Assembly (NCBI GenBank): GCA_026399025.1 | Contig: JAPLRU010000106.1 | Span: forward strand, 1 to 64,000 | Direction: 5' to 3' | Length of the DNA stretch: 64,000 bases | Source: Methylobacter sp. | GTDB lineage: Bacteria; Pseudomonadota; Gammaproteobacteria; Methylococcales; Methylomonadaceae | Shown here: positions 9,631-19,212 of the stretch, one piece after another | Numbering within the stretch: the first letter of the stretch is position 1 | Layout of the letters: each line of letters opens with the position of its first letter | Notes under the pieces: generated by a model | The model's input: the letters and a program-made list of their open reading frames with translations, nothing else | Database searches by the model: none | What the model was told of the DNA's origin: nothing | Made by a program: the position numbers and the translations under genes

Positions 9631-12600
9631 TTAAATCACCACAAAATCGGCATACGTTAACGGCAAGTTGACGCCCAAAACAGCGATTTGTACCGAGGCT
9701 CCCGCTCCGTTACCGTCTGCGTCATAACTCAATGCGCCGGTAGCCGGGTTATAGATCAGATAATCATTGGCATCGTGCGGCGCAACCGCTTTGACAAACA
9801 GGCCGCTATTCAACACGCCGGTTTTGCTGAGCTTGGTAAAAATGCTGTTTTCCAGCTGAACGGTATCGTCGGCTGCGACAAAGTCGGTGATCCGGTCGAT
9901 GTTGGCGCTTAAGGCGCTATCGAAGGTAAATAGATCGCGGCCGATGCCGCCGCTTAAAGCGTCATTGCCGACGCCGCCCGATAACACATCGTTACCTGCG
10001 CCGCCGAATAACGAATCGCGTCCGACGGCACCGACTAAGGCGTTACTGCCGTCATTACCGGTTAAGGCGTTATCTCCCTCATTACCCGTTAAATTGCTGG
10101 CTTGCAAACCTTCGGCAATGGCGCCGTTTTCAATACCGGTCGGCAAGGTGTAGCTGCTCAATTGAAACGGCATGATCACGGTATCGATGTCGGTCGGTAA
10201 ACCTTGGTCGTCGATCACGTCTTTGATCGCATCAAAATCCAGATAATAAGTGTCGTTCCCGGCGCCGCCTCTCATGGTATCCAGGCCGCCTCCGGTGCCG
10301 TACAAAAAATCATTACCGGCGCCGCCGACCATCAGATCGTTTTCTTGCTCGCCTTCTAAAGAATCATCGCCGTCTTCGCCCCACAACACATCATCGCCAT
10401 AGCCGCCCCACAAGGAGTCATTACCCAAGCCTCCCGATAAATCGTCGGCCATGTTCAATCCATGCAATTTGTCCGCGCCGTTACCGCCCACCAACACATC
10501 TATTTTTGAACCGCCTTCATCGCCGTATAAATCCAGTGCGGTGTCCTTGCCGTCATCCAGATTGGTTAAGCTAAACGGGCTGATGGTTAAGGCTTTATAA
10601 AAGACATCAATGGTGCTGACGGTCGCCAGGACTTGATACGGTATATTGCTATCGTTTAAATAGTCGTCAACGCCGCGCACGGTCAGGGTTTGCGGAGTAG
10701 CGTAATTAGCCGAGGTAAAAGTCAGCGTGGGCTTGTCGATCACGCCTTCCGTGGTGTCGCTGCTGGTAAAGCTCAGGGTGACATCCCGATTCGGCAACGG
10801 TGCGGTATTCAGTCGAATACTGTAGACGGCGGTGGTGCCGTCTTCGCCGGTGGATTGCTGGGTGAGAGGGCTAATGGTAAAACCGGCCGTTGTCGGCAGA
10901 TTAGCCGCCACCGCAGCCGTTGCCGCGCTGCTGACGCTTTCCGCATGGCCTAAATCGTCGGTGTAGCCCGCCGTTACGGTCATGGTCTTACCGACATCCG
11001 CGGCGGTGACGGTATAAGTCAGGCCGCTGCCGACATTGATACCGGCGGCTTGCCATTGATAGGCGATGGCGCCGATGCCGCTTACATTATCGGCATCGGC
11101 TAAGGTATTCGAGGCGGTTAAGATTTGGCCTTGCGTGGGCGTGGTATCGCTGATGCTGACATCGCCGGTGGGTAAATGGTTCAACGCCGCCAACACAAAA
11201 TTTTGCGCGGCCGCAACACTGCCGCCTTTGCCGTCGGTGACGTTATAAGTTAACGTCACGATGCCGGTGTAATTCGCGTCGGGCGTAAAAATTAAACCGT
11301 TGACAGTGCCGTGGTCGGCGCTAAGATCGGCAATGGCTAAGCTATCGCCGTCAGCGTCGCTAAAGCCTTGCAATAAATCGCCCGTATTAATCGTATAAGC
11401 GGTGTTTTCCGTGCCTGCGGCTAAAACAGCTTGCGTGTCGCTTAATACCGGCGAGTGGTTGACGGCAGCTGCATCGGTCAGGGTTAAGCTGGAGTGGGAG
11501 TCGTTTAACAAGACCGAAACCGTGTTGACGGCGTAATTGGCCGCAGCTAAATCGAGTTTGCCATCGCCGTTTAAATCGCCGACGCTGAGCGAATAAGGGT
11601 AATAGCCGGTTGCGAGATCGACTTTCGGATCAAAACCGGTATTCGCGGCATTGCGCAGCAATATTGAAACCGTGTTGCTGTAGTAATTGGCGGTGACCAA
11701 ATCGAGTTTGCCGTCGTCGTTTAAATCGCCGACGCTGAGCGAAAGAGGATATGAGCCGGTTGCGATATCGACTTTCGGGTCAAAGCCGGTATTCGCGGCA
11801 TTGCGCAACAACACAGAAACCGTGTTGCTGCTGGAGTTGGCGACCGCTAAATCGAGTTTGCCGTCGCCGTTCAAATCGCCGACGCTTACCGAATTAGGGC
11901 CTGAGCCGGTTGCGAGATCGATTTTCGGGTCAAAACCGCTATTCGCGGCATTGCGCAATAAGACCGAAACTGTGTTGCTGTAGGAATTGGCGACCGCTAA
12001 ATCGAGTTGGCCGTCGCCGTTCATATCACCGACGCTGAGCGAATAAGGGCTTGAGTCGGTTGCGAGATCGATTTTAGGGTCAAAGCCGGTATTCGAAGCA
12101 TTACGCAACAACACCGACACCGTGTTGCTGACGAAATTGGCTGTCGCTAAATCGAGTTTACCGTCGCCGTTGAAATCGCCGACGCTGAGCGAATAAGGGT
12201 TTGTACCTGTTTTGACATTAATTTTCGGGTCAAAGCCGGTATTCGCGGCATTACGCAGCAGCACCGAAACCGTGTTACCGTCTACATTGGCTACAGCCAA
12301 ATCGAGTTTACCATCGCCGTTCAAATCGCCGACGCTCACTGAGTTAGGGTATGAGCCGGTTGCGATATCGACTTTCGGATCAAAACCGGTATTCGCGGCA
12401 TTGCGCAATAACACTGAAACGGTGTTGTCGAGCCAATTAGTGGCGGCTAAATCGAGTTTGCCATCGCCATTAAAATCACCTACGGTAACCGAGGCAGGGC
12501 CCGAGCCTGTGCCGACATCGACTTTAGGTAAAAACGGCGCAGCCACGTCATAACCCGTGCCCGGCATTAAATGTAGCATCACCGTTTCGTTAGGGTCTGA

Positions 12601-13533
12601 AACGGTATCCGTAAGCGCGGTGACGTTTAAGGTTGCCGTGGTTTGACCGGCCGCAATGGTAAAGCTATTGCCCGTTACCGCAGTTATATTGGTGCCTGCG
12701 GATACTGTGTAATCGATATTTAACGTTGCGAAACCTGTCGGTATGTAATTGACTGTTAAACCGCCCGCCGGAGCGGCTTGGTCTAAAGTCACCGTAAAAC
12801 CGCCCGCCGTTGAGCCTTCCGCGGTATCGGCGCCGGCGCTGAATTTCACATCGATAACCGGCGTGACCGCAACCTGGGCCTGCAAAGGCGAGGATGCTAC
12901 ACCGGAGCTGTCTCTACCTACCGCTGTAAAAGCGTTCAATAAACCATTGTCATTGGGGGCGGGGGTCCAATAGGCTTGATGCGTGGCATCGACCGTTTTG
13001 TTGGTTGCAGACCAAGCGGTTGCCGTTGCGGCCGAGGCGCCGATTTTGAGACTGCCGGAATCGACATTTTTCACGATAAATTTTACCGCGTCGGTGCTTG
13101 TACTTTGGGCCTGTAAGTTGGCTAAGCTAATGGGGATTTCGGCGTCCTCATTACCGATAACGTATTTAGGCATCACCGATAGGGTATAAGTGCCTCGGTA
13201 AGTGGAATAGGCGCCTGCCGACAGGTAATAATCGCCGGTACGGGTCGGGGTAAAGGTGACGCGGGCATTAAGCCCGGTGCCGCTGTCGCTATTGGAAGTG
13301 GACGCTAAAAGGGTTCCGGTACTGTTGTAAACGCCTCTAAACTCAGGGTCGTATAAGGTGCCTTTGCCGGTCGCTAAGCCTTCCAGGTCAATAATATAGG
13401 GGGTTCCAGCCAGTAAATTGACTTTAAACCAATCTTGATCGTAAGCCACGCCAATTTTGCCCGTTATAGAACCGCCTACCGCAACTCGTCCGGTGGTTGC
13501 TGTGCTCTCCGTGTAATCGTCTGTGCTTGCCAT
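9631..13533 (-). CDS. Large RTX/FG-GAP repeat protein, probable type I secretion substrate
   Basis: This 1300-residue protein has no Sec signal peptide. It begins with a PPC-like beta domain (about 1-125). Next come a Calx-beta domain (about 235-330), seven tandem 50-residue FG-GAP/VCBS units (about 331-681; core GDLNGDGKLDLAVAN), a cadherin-like domain (about 697-785), a further Ig-like part, and RTX calcium-binding nonapeptides (GGAGNDTYY, GGAGNDVLSGGVGND) at about 1018-1210. The C-terminal 90 residues resemble a serralysin-type region and end in YADFVVI, the acidic/hydrophobic end expected of a type I secretion signal. It is likely an extracellular calcium-binding surface or adhesion protein. 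No ABC exporter, membrane fusion protein or TolC is next to it. The ATG at 13533 follows GGGAAATTACC. Confidence 0.85.
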   Translation of the reverse strand: MASTDDYTESTATTGRVAVGGSITGKIGVAYDQDWFKVNLLAGTPYIIDLEGLATGKGTLYDPEFRGVYNSTGTLLASTSNSDSGTGLNARVTFTPTRTGDYYLSAGAYSTYRGTYTLSVMPKYVIGNEDAEIPISLANLQAQSTSTDAVKFIVKNVDSGSLKIGASAATATAWSATNKTVDATHQAYWTPAPNDNGLLNAFTAVGRDSSGVASSPLQAQVAVTPVIDVKFSAGADTAEGSTAGGFTVTLDQAAPAGGLTVNYIPTGFATLNIDYTVSAGTNITAVTGNSFTIAAGQTTATLNVTALTDTVSDPNETVMLHLMPGTGYDVAAPFLPKVDVGTGSGPASVTVGDFNGDGKLDLAATNWLDNTVSVLLRNAANTGFDPKVDIATGSYPNSVSVGDLNGDGKLDLAVANVDGNTVSVLLRNAANTGFDPKINVKTGTNPYSLSVGDFNGDGKLDLATANFVSNTVSVLLRNASNTGFDPKIDLATDSSPYSLSVGDMNGDGQLDLAVANSYSNTVSVLLRNAANSGFDPKIDLATGSGPNSVSVGDLNGDGKLDLAVANSSSNTVSVLLRNAANTGFDPKVDIATGSYPLSLSVGDLNDDGKLDLVTANYYSNTVSILLRNAANTGFDPKVDLATGYYPYSLSVGDLNGDGKLDLAAANYAVNTVSVLLNDSHSSLTLTDAAAVNHSPVLSDTQAVLAAGTENTAYTINTGDLLQGFSDADGDSLAIADLSADHGTVNGLIFTPDANYTGIVTLTYNVTDGKGGSVAAAQNFVLAALNHLPTGDVSISDTTPTQGQILTASNTLADADNVSGIGAIAYQWQAAGINVGSGLTYTVTAADVGKTMTVTAGYTDDLGHAESVSSAATAAVAANLPTTAGFTISPLTQQSTGEDGTTAVYSIRLNTAPLPNRDVTLSFTSSDTTEGVIDKPTLTFTSANYATPQTLTVRGVDDYLNDSNIPYQVLATVSTIDVFYKALTISPFSLTNLDDGKDTALDLYGDEGGSKIDVLVGGNGADKLHGLNMADDLSGGLGNDSLWGGYGDDVLWGEDGDDSLEGEQENDLMVGGAGNDFLYGTGGGLDTMRGGAGNDTYYLDFDAIKDVIDDQGLPTDIDTVIMPFQLSSYTLPTGIENGAIAEGLQASNLTGNEGDNALTGNDGSNALVGAVGRDSLFGGAGNDVLSGGVGNDALSGGIGRDLFTFDSALSANIDRITDFVAADDTVQLENSIFTKLSKTGVLNSGLFVKAVAPHDANDYLIYNPATGALSYDADGNGAGASVQIAVLGVNLPLTYADFVVI
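11490..12540 (-). repeat. Seven tandem 150-bp repeats within the RTX/FG-GAP gene
   Basis: The phrase coding for NTVSVLLRNAANTGFDPK recurs every 150 bases (about 11513, 11667, 11817, 11967, 12117, 12267, 12417 on the + strand). The copies are highly similar in DNA, which suggests recent duplication and likely copy-number change by recombination. Confidence 0.9.
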
Positions 13534-13948
13534 GGTAATTTCCCTGCGTATGAAGATGTTGAAAATAAAATGTTATTAGCGATTCCCGCCGATGCCGATT
13601 TTCTGCTTTAGTGAGATAATTTAATTGAATTGATTAAATCCACAAAATTTGTTGTTGGCCGGTTTCTAAGCAGGGGCTTCGCGATTGGGATTCCTAATCC
13701 GAAGATGGGAAATCGACAAATTCGAGCAATGTTATACCATGGCTGAGGTTTTTCTCTAACAGCATTCCTCGCTGAACAAAGCAAAAAAACAAAGGTTCAA
13801 ATCTTATGCGACAAGCGAAATTTGTCATTTCTTACAGGATGAAAGTCTTGGTCCGGAGAGTTAACGGATAAGATCTAATCTGCCACCGGTCTTGAGTGAG
13901 TATTTGCTAGTAGGCTGTCTGGCTAGTATGATTTCGTAAATTTTGCAT
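13534..13948. other. Intergenic region upstream of the RTX gene
   Basis: About 415 bases with no gene. It presumably holds the promoter of the minus-strand RTX protein. I see no clear sigma-70 boxes or named operator. Confidence 0.4.
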
Positions 13949-14200
13949 CGTTCCCACGCTCCGGCGTGGGAATGCAGTGGTAGACGCTCCAGCGTCCCGC
14001 AACGCTGGAGCGTTGCGGACTGAATTCCCACGCCGGAGCGTGGGAACTATAAAAAACCAATGAGCAAAGCTCCAGCTTTGCGAGACGGGAAGCTGGAGCT
14101 TCCCGTACTGAATTCCCAAGCTGGAGCTTGGGAACTAGATTCGACCTGTATATTAGAACTTCATTGTTCGCTTGCTCCCCAACTCCAGTTTGGGAATAAG
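13949..14200. repeat. Array of three palindromic TTCCCA..CTCC..TGGGAA repeat modules
   Basis: Module 1 (13949-14047) starts CGTTCCCACGCTCCGGCGTG and ends with its inverse CGCCGGAGCGTGGGAAC, with two further hairpins (AACGCTGGAGCGTT) inside. Module 2 (about 14062-14135) repeats the plan with GAAGCTGGAGCTTC and TTCCCAAGCTGGAGCTTGGG. A decayed third module lies at 14173-14200. All are separated by ACTGAATTCCCA-type links. The same palindrome family is the target of both copies of the MITE-like element near 272 and 19213. Apparent ORFs here are repeat translations. Confidence 0.85.
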
Positions 14201-14247
14201 CGAAAAGCTAGCTGTACGGATCGAAACAACGCCCCTATTACATCATC

Positions 14248-15564
14248 ATGAAACCGCAAAAATCCTTCGTCAACTGGTTCAGAGCCTCACTTCCTTACAT
14301 CCACGCCCACCGCAACAAAACCTTTGTGATTTCATTCGGCGGCGAAGCGGTGCTGGCCGACGATTTCGATCACCACGTTCACGATTTCGCCTTGCTGAAC
14401 AGTTTGGGTATACGCTTGGTTTTAGTGCACGGCATACGGCCGCAGATTGATCAGCGCCTGGTCAAACTGAATATTCCCGCGCGCTTTTACAAGCATTTGC
14501 GCATTACCGACAGTGTGGCGCTGCAATGTGCCAAAGAAGCGGCCGGATTGGTCCGCGTGGAAATTGAAGCGCTATTATCGATGGGACTTGCCAGCTCGCC
14601 GATGGCGGGGGCAAAGATCAAGGTGGCTTCGGGCAATTTTGTCACCGCCAAACCTCTGGGCGTGATTGACGGCATTGATTACTGCTATACCGGCGAGGTG
14701 CGCCGCGTCGACAGCGCGGCTATTCATCAGCAACTCGACCAGAATAATATTGTACTGATCTCGCCGGTCGGTTATTCGCCGAGCGGCGAGGTGTTTAATC
14801 TGTCGGCGGAACAAGTCGCCACCGCGGTTTCGATTGCATTGAAAGCGGAAAAGTTGGTTTTATTAACCGAACAAAGCTGCTGCAATCCCGATAACGGCGA
14901 ACAAATCCAGCAAATGACGACCTTTGAAGCCGATGCTTTTTTACAGCGGCATCCCGATATATCGACCAGCATCAGTTTGCCGCTTAAAGCCGCCATTCAA
15001 AGCTGCCAATCCGGCATAGACCGTGTGCATCTGATTAACCGGGCGATCGACGGCGCGCTGTTGCTTGAATTGTTCAGCCGCGACGGCATCGGTACGCTGA
15101 TCAGTACCACGGCTTTTGAAGAAGTGCGTTCGGCCACGCTGAACGACATCGGCGGCATTTTGGAATTGATCAAGCCGCTGGAGCAACAAGGCAAGTTAGC
15201 CAAGCGCTCCAGGGAAAAACTTGAAATGGGCATCGCCGACTATATTGTGATAGAACGCGACGGCCTGATTATCGGTTGCATCGCTTTGCAGCCGGATGTG
15301 AAAAGCCGGTCCGGTGTGGTTGCCGGTTTGGCCGTGCATCCGGATTATCAGGGTGCGTCCCGAGGCAATCGCCTGCTCGAATATGTCTACCGCAAGGCAA
15401 AAGAGCTTAAGCTTAAAAAATTATTCGTGCTGTCAACGCAAACGATGCACTGGTTTATTGAACGGGGATTTCTGCCGACAGAGATTAACGATCTTCCCGA
15501 TAAGCTCAAGGTGTTGTATAACCCGCAAAGAAATTCTAAAGTTCTTTTTAAAACCCTGGATTAA
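14248..15564 (+). CDS. argA: Amino-acid N-acetyltransferase (N-acetylglutamate synthase)
   Basis: ArgA acetylates glutamate with acetyl-CoA, the first step of arginine synthesis. The 438-residue length is standard. An amino-acid-kinase-like domain covers about residues 20-285 (FVISFGGEAV, LVLVHGIRPQI); it is catalytically inactive in this family and binds arginine for feedback inhibition. A GNAT acetyltransferase domain follows (about 293-435), with VAGLAVHPDYQGASRGNRLL as the acetyl-CoA loop. The ATG at 14248 is chosen because the conserved start MKPQKSFVNWFR matches family N-termini. cpdA follows 9 bases after the stop and may be co-transcribed. Confidence 0.95.
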   Translation: MKPQKSFVNWFRASLPYIHAHRNKTFVISFGGEAVLADDFDHHVHDFALLNSLGIRLVLVHGIRPQIDQRLVKLNIPARFYKHLRITDSVALQCAKEAAGLVRVEIEALLSMGLASSPMAGAKIKVASGNFVTAKPLGVIDGIDYCYTGEVRRVDSAAIHQQLDQNNIVLISPVGYSPSGEVFNLSAEQVATAVSIALKAEKLVLLTEQSCCNPDNGEQIQQMTTFEADAFLQRHPDISTSISLPLKAAIQSCQSGIDRVHLINRAIDGALLLELFSRDGIGTLISTTAFEEVRSATLNDIGGILELIKPLEQQGKLAKRSREKLEMGIADYIVIERDGLIIGCIALQPDVKSRSGVVAGLAVHPDYQGASRGNRLLEYVYRKAKELKLKKLFVLSTQTMHWFIERGFLPTEINDLPDKLKVLYNPQRNSKVLFKTLD

Positions 15565-15573
15565 CCGCCGCCG

Positions 15574-16377
15574 ATGACGCATCACTCCGACTTTATCTCG
15601 ATCCTGCAATTATCCGATTTGCATATCATGGCGACACCGGAAGACCGATTGCTGGGCATTAATACCGAGCATTATTTTCATGCCTGCATCGAACACGCTT
15701 TCGCGGCAAAGCGTCATTTCGATTTGCTGCTGCTGACCGGGGACTTGGCTCAGGACCCTTGCGTTGCCGGTTATCGGCGCATTTTAGCCTGTCTTGAAGC
15801 TTATAAAACGCCCTGCATCTGCCTGCCCGGCAATCATGACGACGATGAACTTATGCTGCGGGTTTTAAGGTCCGACCGGGTTAGTTGCCGGAAACAGGTT
15901 TTTTTAGGTAACTGGCAACTGATTAGCCTTAACAGCCGGATACCGGGAAAACCGGGCGGTCGTTTATCGAATCAGGAATTGGATTTTCTTGAAAATTGCT
16001 TAATTGAAAGTCCGGAGCGCCATGCGCTTGTCGCTGTGCATCATCATTTCCTGGCGACGAAAAGTGCCTGGATGGATACTATGATCATAGAAAACCGGCA
16101 GGCGTTTTTAGCGCGGATAAATAAGTATCCGCAAGTAAAAGCCATCACCACCGGTCATATTCATCAGGTTATGGATATTAAAACAGCAACGCTTCGGGTA
16201 ATGGGCGCGCCTTCGACCTGTTTTCAATTTACACCGGGAACTAGCGAATTCAGTGTCAGCGATACGGCGCCGGGTTATCGCTTAATAGAATTGTATGCCG
16301 ATGGCCGTATTGAATCCGAAGTGCTTCGTTTGCCGGAGCCGCTGGTTGAATTGCAGCCCAGTAAGGGCGGGTATTAA
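15574..16377 (+). CDS. cpdA: 3',5'-cyclic-AMP phosphodiesterase CpdA
   Basis: A cytoplasmic class III phosphodiesterase hydrolysing cAMP to AMP. The metallophosphoesterase motifs are all present in its 267 residues: QLSDLHI (about 11-17), LTGDLAQD (about 52-59), LPGNHDD (about 87-93), VHHHFL (about 153) and TTGHIHQV (about 188). The C-terminal GAPSTCFQF is also typical of CpdA. It lies 9 bases after argA, an arrangement that suggests a shared transcript. No strong ribosome site is visible, so it may be translationally coupled to argA. Confidence 0.9.
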   Translation: MTHHSDFISILQLSDLHIMATPEDRLLGINTEHYFHACIEHAFAAKRHFDLLLLTGDLAQDPCVAGYRRILACLEAYKTPCICLPGNHDDDELMLRVLRSDRVSCRKQVFLGNWQLISLNSRIPGKPGGRLSNQELDFLENCLIESPERHALVAVHHHFLATKSAWMDTMIIENRQAFLARINKYPQVKAITTGHIHQVMDIKTATLRVMGAPSTCFQFTPGTSEFSVSDTAPGYRLIELYADGRIESEVLRLPEPLVELQPSKGGY

Positions 16378-16449
16378 AAGCACTTTTCACTGCCGGGAAT
16401 AAATATTTTCCGGCATACTTAACTCATTTGTTGATTTTTGGGAATCATT

Positions 16450-16698
16450 ATGCAAACAGCGACCGTTTCTGAACAAGGCCAAGTTATTATTCCGCTCGAT
16501 ATTCGTAAGCAACTGGGCATTACCCAAGGCTGCCAACTCAGTTTTATTTTGGAAGGGGCTGGTTTAAAAATAGAAGTTAAACACCGTATTCAGCTAACGC
16601 GTCCTGAAGACGGTTACGGGCTTCTGGTCTGTAAACAATCGGGAGAAAGGCATTTGGACGACTTTGATGTTGCAAAAGCGATGCGGGATGCTGGATAG
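16450..16698 (+). CDS. AbrB/SpoVT-type DNA-binding protein, solitary antitoxin-like
   Basis: This 82-residue protein begins MQTATVSEQGQVIIPLDIRK, the swapped-hairpin AbrB fold found in VapB/MazE-type antitoxins. The ATG at 16450 is preceded by GGGAA. A toxin gene (PIN/VapC) normally starts at or just after the antitoxin stop, but here only 38 bases separate it from the convergent rppH. It is therefore a lone regulator or the relic of a toxin-antitoxin pair. The C-terminus (FDVAKAMRDAG) fits the antitoxin tail that binds a toxin. Confidence 0.8.
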   Translation: MQTATVSEQGQVIIPLDIRKQLGITQGCQLSFILEGAGLKIEVKHRIQLTRPEDGYGLLVCKQSGERHLDDFDVAKAMRDAG

Positions 16699-16736
16699 CC
16701 GCTCTTGATGCCCGCCTTCCAGCTTGACCTACATGA

Positions 16737-17291
16737 CTACCGCTTGCGCCTTTTGCCTTTCGCCTTTTCAATATCCTTATCCTTAGTTAAATATCCAGCC
16801 GCATTAACCGGCACGGCCTCTGCGGTCAAAATAGCGCCCAGCTCGCTCATCGCTTTCAGATAAACCTTGCGCTTAAAATAGACCACGTCTTTAAGCGGTT
16901 CCCAGTAATCGACCCAGCGCCAATCGTCGAATTCGGGCTTGGAACACAGATCGAAGCGCACGTTGGATTCATGCGTTACTAAACGTAACATATACCAGAT
17001 TTGCTTTTGGCCTATGCATAAAGGCAGGGAGTTTTTGCGGATATAGCGCTCGGGCAATTGATACCTTAACCAATAGCGGGTACGGCCAAGCACCTGGACA
17101 TGCTGCTGTTGCAGTCCGGTTTCTTCGCATAACTCACGAAACATCGCTTCTTCTGGGTCTTCATTCGGATTAATCCCGCCTTGCGGAAATTGCCATGAGT
17201 TTACACCCATTCGTTTTGCCCAAAACACGCGACCCTCGTCATTGCAAAGGATGATTCCGACATTGGGCCGGTATCCTTTAGAGTCAATCAT
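16737..17291 (-). CDS. rppH: RNA pyrophosphohydrolase
   Basis: RppH removes pyrophosphate from the 5' triphosphate end of mRNA and so starts RNase E-dependent decay. The Nudix box is complete: [20 protein letters not shown] (about 38-57), preceded by SWQFPQGG. At 184 residues it is slightly longer than the E. coli enzyme; the extra part is a basic tail ending KGKRRKR. The start [15 protein letters not shown] matches the family N-terminus. It is divergent from the HAD phosphatase gene, an arrangement also known in pseudomonads. Confidence 0.95.
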   Translation of the reverse strand: MIDSKGYRPNVGIILCNDEGRVFWAKRMGVNSWQFPQGGINPNEDPEEAMFRELCEETGLQQQHVQVLGRTRYWLRYQLPERYIRKNSLPLCIGQKQIWYMLRLVTHESNVRFDLCSKPEFDDWRWVDYWEPLKDVVYFKRKVYLKAMSELGAILTAEAVPVNAAGYLTKDKDIEKAKGKRRKR

Positions 17292-17449
17292 GTTAAAACC
17301 TGTGTTTTTACCTTTCCTATATCTTTAGTGCTAATGGTAAAATTATCAAGATAGGTCGGTAAGTTAAATTAATGGCCGCATTGTTCCATAAATAAAGTGC
17401 AGATGCCATAGCGCAAGGCTCTTTTTAACGACTCAACACAGGATTAACC

Positions 17450-18136
17450 GTGAGCTTAGCGATTTTTGATTTGGATAATACCCTGATTGCCGATGACAGC
17501 GATTATTTATGGGGACAGTTTCTGGTGGATCAGGGCATTGTCGATAAAAACCGTTATGAAAGCGCCAACGCCAAGTTCTACGACGACTACAAACAAGGGA
17601 GTTTGAATATTGTCGAATTTCTCCGTTTTTCGCTACAGCCTTTAGCGGACCATAACCCCGAGCAACTCTATCAATGGCGGGCGCAATTCCTGGAAGAATC
17701 CATCAAGCCGTTGTTGTTACAACCGGCGCAACAGCTGATCGACATCCATAAAGACCGGGGTGATACGGTGCTGGTCATTACCGCCACCAACCGTTTTGTG
17801 ACCGAGCCGATAGTCCGCTTATACGGCATTGAAAACTTATTGGCGACCACGCCGGAATTCGTCGATGGCCGCTATACCGGCGCTTTTAGCGGCATTCCGT
17901 GTTTTCGGGAAGGTAAAGTTAAATTGCTCGAAGCATGGCTGGAAAACTCAGACGAAACCCTGCAGGGCAGCTGGTTTTACAGCGATTCCCATAATGACTT
18001 GCCGCTACTCAAGTTGGTCGATAATCCGGTTGCGGTCGATCCCGATGAAAAACTGACCGAGTTTGCAAACGCCGCCAACTGGCCGATCATCAGCCTGAGA
18101 CACGGCCAATGTCCTACGCATCATTTTCAAAAATAG
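17450..18136 (+). CDS. HAD-superfamily phosphatase, subfamily IB
   Basis: A 228-residue cytoplasmic phosphatase with the HAD motifs IFDLDNTLI (about 5-13, nucleophile Asp), VITATN (about 110), KVKLLEAW (about 155-162) and YSDSHNDLPLL (about 181-191). The IB helical cap lies between motifs I and II. The substrate cannot be read from the sequence. Relatives act on phosphoserine or histidinol phosphate, and HAD-IB genes next to rppH in pseudomonads have been connected with histidinol-phosphate phosphatase; this is family knowledge from memory, not shown here. The GTG start at 17450 has AGGA 6-9 bases upstream. Confidence 0.85.
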   Translation: MSLAIFDLDNTLIADDSDYLWGQFLVDQGIVDKNRYESANAKFYDDYKQGSLNIVEFLRFSLQPLADHNPEQLYQWRAQFLEESIKPLLLQPAQQLIDIHKDRGDTVLVITATNRFVTEPIVRLYGIENLLATTPEFVDGRYTGAFSGIPCFREGKVKLLEAWLENSDETLQGSWFYSDSHNDLPLLKLVDNPVAVDPDEKLTEFANAANWPIISLRHGQCPTHHFQK

Positions 18137-18150
18137 AAACACAATTAATT

Positions 18151-18208
18151 ATTCACCACGAAGACACGAAGGACACGAAGTTTTATTTCTTCGTGTCTTC
18201 GTGGTGAA
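18151..18208. repeat. CTTCGTG fold-back, core-type relative of the MITE-like element
   Basis: TTCACCACGAAGACACGAAG pairs with CTTCGTGTCTTCGTGGTGAA across a short loop. The arms match the inner arms of the 19213-19372 element, but the AGACTGTG terminal repeats are absent. It lies 15 bases after the HAD phosphatase stop and before cysM, so it may act as a transcription barrier. Confidence 0.75.
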
Positions 18209-18248
18209 GTCTTTTAAATCGGTTTTACTCGTACACAATCATATCTAT

Positions 18249-19148
18249 ATGACGACCATGGCATTCCCTACCATTGAATCTTTCGTCGGCAATACGCCTT
18301 TAGTCAGGCTACAGCGCTTGCCCGGCAATACTACCAATACCCTTCTGGTTAAGCTGGAAGGCAACAATCCGGCCGGTTCGGTAAAAGACCGCCCGGCGCT
18401 GAGTATGATTAAACATGCCGAGCAAAGAGGCGAGATTAAACCCGGCGACCGTTTGATTGAAGCGACCAGCGGCAACACCGGCATTGCTTTGGCGATGGCG
18501 GCGGCGATCAAAGGCTATAAAATGACCTTGATCATGCCCGACAACATGAGCGAAGAACGCCGGGCCTCGATGAAAGCATACGGCGCTGAAATTATTCTGA
18601 CGCCCGCCGCAGGCAGTATGGAAGCGGCAATCGATTTGTCCAGGGCAATGGAAGCGGCCGGTCAAGGGAAAGTGCTTGATCAGTTTTCCAATCCCGATAA
18701 TCCTCGCGCTCATTATGAAGGCACCGGTCCTGAAATCTGGCGTGACACCCACGGCAAAATAACTCATTTTGTCAGCTCCATGGGCACGACCGGCACCATT
18801 ATGGGGACTTCGCAATTTCTGAAAGAACAAAATGCCGACATTCAGGTGATCGGCGTGCAACCGGAAGGCGAGTCTAAAATTCCCGGCATCCGGCGCTGGC
18901 CTAAAGAGTATTTGCCGAAAATCTATTTGGCGGATCGGGTTGACCGGATTATCGATGTCGATCAGGCATCGGCTGAAAATGTCACCCGCGCTTTGGCCGC
19001 TGAAGAAGGCATTTTTGCCGGTATTTCATCCGGCGGCGCTGTGCATGCGGCGTTAAAATTGTCTGAACAAGTTGAACATGCGGTGATTGTGGTGATTATC
19101 TGTGATCGGGGCGATCGGTATTTATCGACGGGCGTTTTTCCCGGTTAA
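18249..19148 (+). CDS. cysM: Cysteine synthase B (O-acetylserine sulfhydrylase)
   Basis: A PLP enzyme that makes cysteine from O-acetylserine and sulfide or thiosulfate. The PLP lysine is in NNPAGSVKDRPA, the phosphate loop in ATSGNTGIALA and the second glycine loop in SMGTTGTIMG. IPGIRRWPKEYLP and the short overall length (about 299 residues) favour CysM over CysK. The start is taken as ATG 18249 (MTTMAFPTIESFVGNTPLVRL); ATG 18258 is equally possible. No ribosome site decides. The C-terminus (CDRGDRYLSTGVFPG) is complete. Confidence 0.93.
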   Translation: MTTMAFPTIESFVGNTPLVRLQRLPGNTTNTLLVKLEGNNPAGSVKDRPALSMIKHAEQRGEIKPGDRLIEATSGNTGIALAMAAAIKGYKMTLIMPDNMSEERRASMKAYGAEIILTPAAGSMEAAIDLSRAMEAAGQGKVLDQFSNPDNPRAHYEGTGPEIWRDTHGKITHFVSSMGTTGTIMGTSQFLKEQNADIQVIGVQPEGESKIPGIRRWPKEYLPKIYLADRVDRIIDVDQASAENVTRALAAEEGIFAGISSGGAVHAALKLSEQVEHAVIVVIICDRGDRYLSTGVFPG

Positions 19149-19212
19149 TGCATAGGCGTCAACATCAGCCGGATAAGCGTGCAGAATTTTTCTTATCGTT
19201 CCCACGCTCCGG

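Noticed and set aside
11490-12540. Seven 150-bp direct repeats as a possible satellite or CRISPR-like array
   Set aside because: They encode FG-GAP repeats of one open protein and keep the frame throughout.
13907-14119. 70-codon minus-strand open frame
   Set aside because: It is a translation of the palindromic repeat array.
18309-18860. 183-codon minus-strand open frame
   Set aside because: Antisense shadow of cysM.
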